Assembly (NCBI GenBank): GCA_029834535.1
Contig: JAQMWT010000463.1
Location: 1-32,521 of the forward strand
DNA from: Chrysophaeum taylorii
Taxonomy: Eukaryota; Sar; Pelagophyceae; Pelagomonadales; Pelagomonadaceae
DNA: 32,521 nucleotides
Direction of reading: 5' to 3'
Shown here: piece by piece, positions 27,861 to 32,521 of the stretch
Layout: every line of letters begins with the position of its first letter
Numbering within the stretch: position 1 is the first letter of the stretch
Notes under the pieces: model-generated
What the model saw: the letters and a program-made list of their open reading frames with translations, nothing else
Database searches by the model: none
Told to the model about the DNA's origin: nothing
Position numbers and translations under genes: made by a program

Positions 27861-29887
27861 TGGAACCAGCCATCATGTTTCCCTGGGCGGTGATACACAC
27901 CATCCAAAGCTACAACCTTCTCCCGAACGCCACGCTCGAGCGCATTCACCATGCTATCCTGAGTCCGCAACAGCTACTCTACAATCAACGGAGCACTCCC
28001 CAGCATGACATGCTCAAGATCTTCGGTGCCGAATGCTACCTTCTATTGGAACCCCACGAGCACCACAAGTGGGGACCGTGCCGCCGCAAGTACTTATATC
28101 TATGTTGCGCCAACGCGCAAAACCCGCTCGTCTCCCCACGTGTTGACCATATTGCCGACGTCGTCCTCAACCCTGAAAACGGACAAATCCGTGTTTCGTC
28201 CGAGCTGCAATTCCTCTACGTGCTCCAGCATCCTACTCCTGATCCTGAACTTGCTCCTCCGCCTCACGCTCCTCCCGCGTCTTTCTCGCTCACACCCCAC
28301 GCTGCTATCCAAGACCATATCATTCAGAGGGGGACACGGACACCTCATCCTCAGAGGGGGCACTCTCCACCTCCCTCCGCTCCTTCTTCGTCCCCTGCTC
28401 CTGCTTCTCCACCCCCTTCCGACGCTCCCGTCGACGATTCTGGCTCTATGCCACCGCCGCCCTTGCTTCCTTCTTACAAAGACCTTTTTGCACAAGATGA
28501 CCTCATTCTTGTCCCAGGTTCCAAACAACCTAACAACCGCAAGGCAACCTCCATGAAAAATATCCAAGCCCGGCTGCAAGCGTCTACTATTGGTGCTTAC
28601 AAAGCCGCTGGTGGCAAACTCGCCGATTTCCCCTGGGATCTTCGCCACCACTTTCTTACGTTCAAGTCTCCCGCCCTCTCCGCCCTACATATCAATGGTG
28701 GTATCCTCTGGTCTGCTATCTGCTCAGAGGGGGAACATGCGTTGTTAGCTCGTCTTCTTCTCCCGTTGCGCGCCGACTTACTTGCCCGTTACCACCACGT
28801 CGATGGTTACTTCGCCCACGCTAAGTGCGCATCCAGCATCCCAGCCGCATTCTTTCTAACTGCTGATGGTTCACCTACGCGCTCCATTTCTCAGCCTCTT
28901 TTAGCTGCGTTCACTGAGCACGCTGCTGCCTTTGGCATCTCTTCATTGCAGTATGCACTTACGTATCTGGCGCCGACCATCTTTATCGATCACAACTCCT
29001 CCGAGTTTGGCGCTAATTCTGCATCTCTATCTGACTTGGAGGAATACCTTCTGGTCTCTACCGAGTATATCACGCAGGTCTTACATGCCGACCCTACTAT
29101 CCATATTCAACTGGAATCTGCTTCCTCTACCCCTCCTACTGACGCTGTTTCCGCTTATCCCGAAGTCGCGCACACTGCCTCGACCGCAACGTCGTTAAAC
29201 TATAGTTCACCAGCCACTGTTGGTCCTGTTAAATACAAAGTCCAAGAAGCGGACGTTTCCATCGACGAACACAAACTCAAGTGCCTCCACGGTATGTCGC
29301 CCGAAGACAGGCACGCCTACCTCAAGGCCATCGCCAAGGAACTCCACGACATTATCCGCTCTGGCTGCTTCAAGCTTTCACTACCCGACGGTGTCTCTCG
29401 CCCTATTGACAGCATGATGGTGCTGAAGATCAAAACGGACTCTGCAGGCAAACACGTTAAGCACAAGGCTCGCCTCGTGCTACGTGGCTGCTTAGCCTCC
29501 CTTGGCGCCGATTTCTTTGGCACCTTCAGCCCAATTGCCACAATGACCGCAATCCGGGTACTACTGGCGATTGCAGCATACAAGCAATTGCCTGTCTACC
29601 ACGCAGACGTCCCGAACGCCATCGTTCAGTCTGACATTGATGCCGGCGTCTATGTTCAGTTACCAGACGGCATCAAACTTATCGACCCCGATGACGCTAA
29701 GTATAAGGGCCGACGCCCACCGAAATTGCTGAAGTCACTTTATGGACTTCGGCAAACACCACCTCTTTGGAACAAAGAGATATACGGCTTCTTCCGTAGC
29801 CTTGGCTACAAGCGCCTGCATTCGACTCTTGCCTACATGCTCGAGTATCCGCACGTGCTAAGTTCGTCGTATGCAGTCTGTCTGTAG
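27860..29887 (+). pseudogene. Copia-2 integrase C-terminus, hinge and reverse transcriptase
   Basis: This is the longest intact frame, about 675 codons. It opens with the integrase C-terminal part (LLPNATLERIHHAILSPQQL, YLLLEPHEHHKWGPCRRKYL). A Pro/Ser-rich hinge of about 350 residues follows. RT starts near 29230 (KYKVQEADVSIDEHK, then VLKIKTDSAGKHVKHKARLV), has the catalytic Asp block VYHADVPNAIVQSDI, and KSLYGLRQTPPLWNKEIYGF. The frame stops at 29885-29887, inside the active-site box, which reads L-S-V-D-D in the next frame at 29878-29892. The hinge contains three copies of TCAGAGGGGG. The position of the stop, in the same place as in copia-1, is probably coincidence. Confidence 0.9.
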
Positions 29888-31070
29888 ACGACATTGTTGT
29901 TGTGTCCAATGATGACACTCTTCGTACTGAGTTACAGGATGCCTGCACAAACGGTATGCTGTAGAGCAGTTTGAACCTGTCCATACCCTCCTAGGCATGC
30001 GTGTGTGTCGCACATCTGATGGATCCATTTCTCTGGATGTGCAAGCCAAGCTTGATGAACTCTTCGCTGATCATCCTGTCTTGCAGCAACTAACTCCGCT
30101 TAAATATCCTATGTCCTCGTCCTTCAAGTATAAAGATGGCACTCCCAGCTCTGAAACAGAGTTGTACATCAACTCGCACTTTGCCACCCTCCTTGGCAAG
30201 CTGGTGTTCATGCAAGTGGCCTGCAGACCTGACTTCTCGCAAGCCTTGGGCAGATGTTCGCGTGGTATGCATGCACCCACGTACGTTCATGTCCAGATGC
30301 TAGAACACCTGCTCCGCTACCTGAGGAAGCCGGAAAACCGCTCACTTCGCCTCTGGTTTCATCCTAAAGGTAATGCTATTGAAGCTCACCTTCGCACTGT
30401 CTCCGCTAATCGAATTGATCTCTCCACTGTGGTTGACTACCAACCGCAGGATGTATCCACTGGACAGTTTGATCCCTTAGTTGCCATGGTCGACGCTGAC
30501 AATGCCCCTTCCTTAGCACAGGAAGATAGGAAATCTACCACCGGGTTTGTCTTCTATCTTTTCAACTGCCTTATCTGTTGGAAAAGCAAGCTTCAACCGA
30601 TTGTCTCCTGCTCAACTCACGAAGCTGAGTTGATTGCCCTCAGTATTTGTGCTGATGAAGCTGTTTGGCTACGCAAGCTGCTGTTGGAACTCTCCTTTGT
30701 CGTCAACCCCACCTTCTACGTCAACAATGTTAATGGTGAGAACACCGCTGATCCTGTTGACTTCGATGACAATGACAACCCAATTGCTGAAGATATGCGC
30801 TTCATCAGAAGCCTCCCTCTCTTGTCTGACAATGCTGCTGCTGTTCACACCTCTAATAACCCAGATGGATCATCTCGCTCCAAGGCACTGTCGACCAGAT
30901 GGTTTAAGATCCGTGAGTACATCTCGCTACAGAAAATTCGAGTCCATCATGTTCTCGGCAAGCTAAACGTGGCTGATGGTTTTACAAAGCCACTTGCTGC
31001 TGAGTTCTCCACTTTTCGTTCTCTACTCGGTATGCATCATGCCTCTGATGACAAGTCTCTACAGGATTGA
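29878..31070 (+). pseudogene. Copia-2 RT tail and RNase H
   Basis: From the S-V-D-D-I-V-V-V box a short frame runs to a TAG near 29964. The frame from 29997 to 31070 (357 codons) holds the RT connection region (KLVFMQVACRPDFSQALGRC, LEHLLRYLRKPENRSLRL) and the whole RNase H. The latter shows MVDADNAPSLAQEDRKSTTG with the first Asp, SCSTHEAELIALSICADEA with the Glu, LPLLSDNAAAVHTSNNP with the next Asp, and VLGKLNVADGFTKPLAAEF at the end. This half of the element is the best preserved part. The stop is followed within a few bases by another open frame. Confidence 0.92.
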
Positions 31071-31278
31071 AGATGCCTAACCCTAGTGACCGCAACGTCG
31101 TTAAACTAGCCCTGGCCCTACCTTCTTTTGCCACATTTTTTTTGTGCGCGTGTGAGTGTCGCCTATGTCCTTTTCTTGGCACTCCCGAGGCCGGCTTCTC
31201 CCCAGTCGCTCGAAGGACAGTCCCACGCTCGCTCTCCACGGCCGAACCTTCTCCCAGGTTGTCGCAAAAGCGACAACT

Positions 31279-31925
31279 CATGACTGCTGCTACTGCTACC
31301 CCACAGGCTGCTGCGGTTGCACCGACACCAGCCGAACATATCTCACCTCAGTCGCTAACGTTCCAGGACGGCCTCAGCATGGACTATGCTTTGTACGAAC
31401 GAGGAATCTCTCTCCTTGAGAACTTCCGTGTCCCTGTCACCCCATTTCTCTCTGCTTTTATGAGAGTGGAACTCATCACTGCCCTACATTCCGTAAATGC
31501 GTCTACTGACTCTTCACTGTTTGTGGAACTGGCCACATTCATATCCATGCGCCTGCCCATTACTATACCTTGGGAAGCTGCTCCTGCTATTGCTTCTATT
31601 GGCTGCTATAGAGGCCCCAAGCGCGAACGTTTCATTTTGTCGTCCTTTTGTACGCAATGCCTCAATGATCTTGGACAACCGACTTTCCTCGACTCGACCA
31701 CGTACAGTTCCAAGGCGCAAACGCCTCGTGAGTTAGCTCGTGAACTCCCTACCGAAGTGCTGAGTCACCTCAACACGGACGACCATAAGAAGAATGGTCA
31801 CATCCCCATCTCGGCTATTACTATGGGTTTGTGCTTCGCGAGTCAAAATACTGATCAGGTGCCTACGCAGCCTACCGTATGTGCTCGCAATGATACTTCC
31901 CTCCAATTCCCTTGTGATGCGCGCT
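31279..31925 (+). CDS. Gag-like protein of a further element, interrupted by a SINE-like repeat
   Basis: The open frame begins at 31067, but protein-like sequence starts at the ATG at 31279 (MTAATATPQAAAVAPTPAEH). It continues with LSMDYALYERGISLLENFRV, LSAFMRVELITALHSVNAST and ELPTEVLSHLNTDDHKKNGH. It is cut at 31925 by the SINE-like repeat and resumes at 32239. I see no zinc knuckle. Length, helical character and the transposon setting suggest a capsid gene of another copia. It differs from the copia-2 gag. The assignment is tentative. Confidence 0.45.
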
Positions 31926-32238
31926 TGCGAGGGCATCCGCCCTCCCGGCGTAGGTTGGCACCTATTCGCCTCCCGGGCGGGCCGGTTGGCAGCCGGAACG
32001 TTCGCAGTGGGACGGGGTATGGCCGGGGGGCGAAGACGGAAGGTTATCGACGAGTTGGTTGACAGTCAAATCGCGGTCTCCTCGTCGCATGGCGACAAGC
32101 TTGATGGTCACTCTCCGCCGACCGATCTTTCGGCGCTTCTCGTCTACAGGCCCGTGACCGGACTGGCTCCTGTCGGTCCGGCCTGGCTCCCATGCTCGGG
32201 AGAGGTCTGAAGTTAGTTAGTTAGTTAGTTAGCGCGCT
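31919..32238 (+). mobile_element. SINE-like retroposon copy 2, longer, with 7-bp target duplication
   Basis: The insertion is bounded by GCGCGCT at 31919-31925 and 32232-32238. The body (31926-32231) is about 306 bp. Its last 248 bp match copy 1 at 16739-16982, and it ends in five TTAG units. The extra 58 bp at the left contain GAGGGCATCCGCCCTCCCGG. Removing body and one duplication joins the codons for A-R and S-A-G in the host frame without loss, which supports the boundaries. Confidence 0.82.
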
Positions 32239-32521
32239 CAGCTGGTCATACGCGCGCTACCCTCATACGCATCTATCATTTGCCAAGGGAGTTATACACT
32301 CTTTTGAAAAGCATGCTAGCTCAACACCCGTCACTTGTTAACTTGGTCTTATCCGTATCCGCTCCAGCCACAACAGGTCCCACCACACAACTGCCATTCG
32401 CACTGGATCTTCGGCTCATAACACAGATGCATCTTGAGCATCTTAATTTCCTTGTGACTCTTGTTCGAACACAGAGTCGCAAAGCTCAGGCTATGTTCAA
32501 GCCCTCCCATAGCAATACGTA
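32239..32521 (+). CDS. Continuation of the interrupted gag-like frame, runs off the window
   Basis: Starting in the codon shared with the target duplication, the frame stays open to the last base. It reads HLPRELYTLLKSMLAQHPSL, LVLSVSAPATTGPTTQLPFA and LRLITQMHLEHLNFLVTLV, with amphipathic, helix-like sequence similar to the part before the insertion. There is no start codon of its own. It is the second half of the frame at 31279-31925. Confidence 0.5.

Larger units (their letters stand above)
23301..31070 (+). mobile_element. Second Ty1/copia retrotransposon (copia-2), decayed, 3' LTR not seen
   Basis: Gag (24137), protease (near 26320), integrase (27330-27800), RT (29230-29950) and RNase H (30490-31000) lie in copia order on the plus strand. 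Most of the coding sequence lies in one frame, with about five frameshifts and two or more stops. The 5' end is assigned to the family B LTR at 23301 on position alone. After the RNase H stop at 31070, another gag-like frame begins and no LTR copy is recognisable. Confidence 0.75.

Noticed and set aside
1..32521. tRNA, rRNA, riboswitch and bacterial regulatory features
   Set aside because: I found no cloverleaf, rRNA core sequence or riboswitch pattern that could be supported by eye.

Overview
The window is eukaryotic nuclear DNA made almost entirely of nested, decayed transposable elements. I see one convincing host gene, a FYVE-PH/GRAM-myotubularin lipid phosphatase on the minus strand (17967-21366) interrupted by a 1.6 kb intron. 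There are no operons, ribosome-binding sites or bacterial genes. The mix of Ty1/copia retrotransposons, a hAT element, a Helitron helicase relic and a FYVE-myotubularin gene fits a protist or alga, for example a stramenopile such as an oomycete, or a red alga. The sequence alone does not settle the lineage.

Layout. 1-5640: C-rich, G-poor DNA with long overlapping open frames on the plus strand and no recognisable domain. 5700-6015: pyrimidine-rich tract. 6018-17765: a decayed copia element (copia-1) between two diverged LTR-like repeats. Inside it lie a second-family LTR with its polypurine tract (6904-7157), an inverted fragment of reverse transcriptase (7158-7548), integrase (to 9766), reverse transcriptase (9735-10913), a complete hAT element (10925-13816), minisatellites, a Helitron helicase relic (14286-14870), two kinds of short-word repeats (14880-15530), an unassigned GC-rich block (15560-16620), and the RNase H end of the copia (16681-17526), itself split by a SINE-like insertion with a 14-bp target duplication. 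17967-21366: the myotubularin gene. 21690-21962: a small hAT-like MITE with a 7-bp target duplication. 22447-23300: a broken gag-like gene cut off by an LTR at 23301. 24137-31070: a second copia (copia-2) with gag, protease, integrase, RT and RNase H in order, carrying several frameshifts and stops. 31279-window end: another gag-like frame, interrupted by a longer copy of the same SINE-like repeat.

The elements can be ordered in time. Copia-1 came first, the hAT, the Helitron material and the SINE-like repeat landed in it later, and the SINE-like family also hit the gag-like frame at the right edge. The most interesting points are the SINE-like family (two copies, both inside retroelement genes, empty sites restored exactly), the repeat-filled myotubularin intron, the hAT-type MITE upstream of that gene, and an S-V-D-D reverse transcriptase box shared by three independent RT copies.
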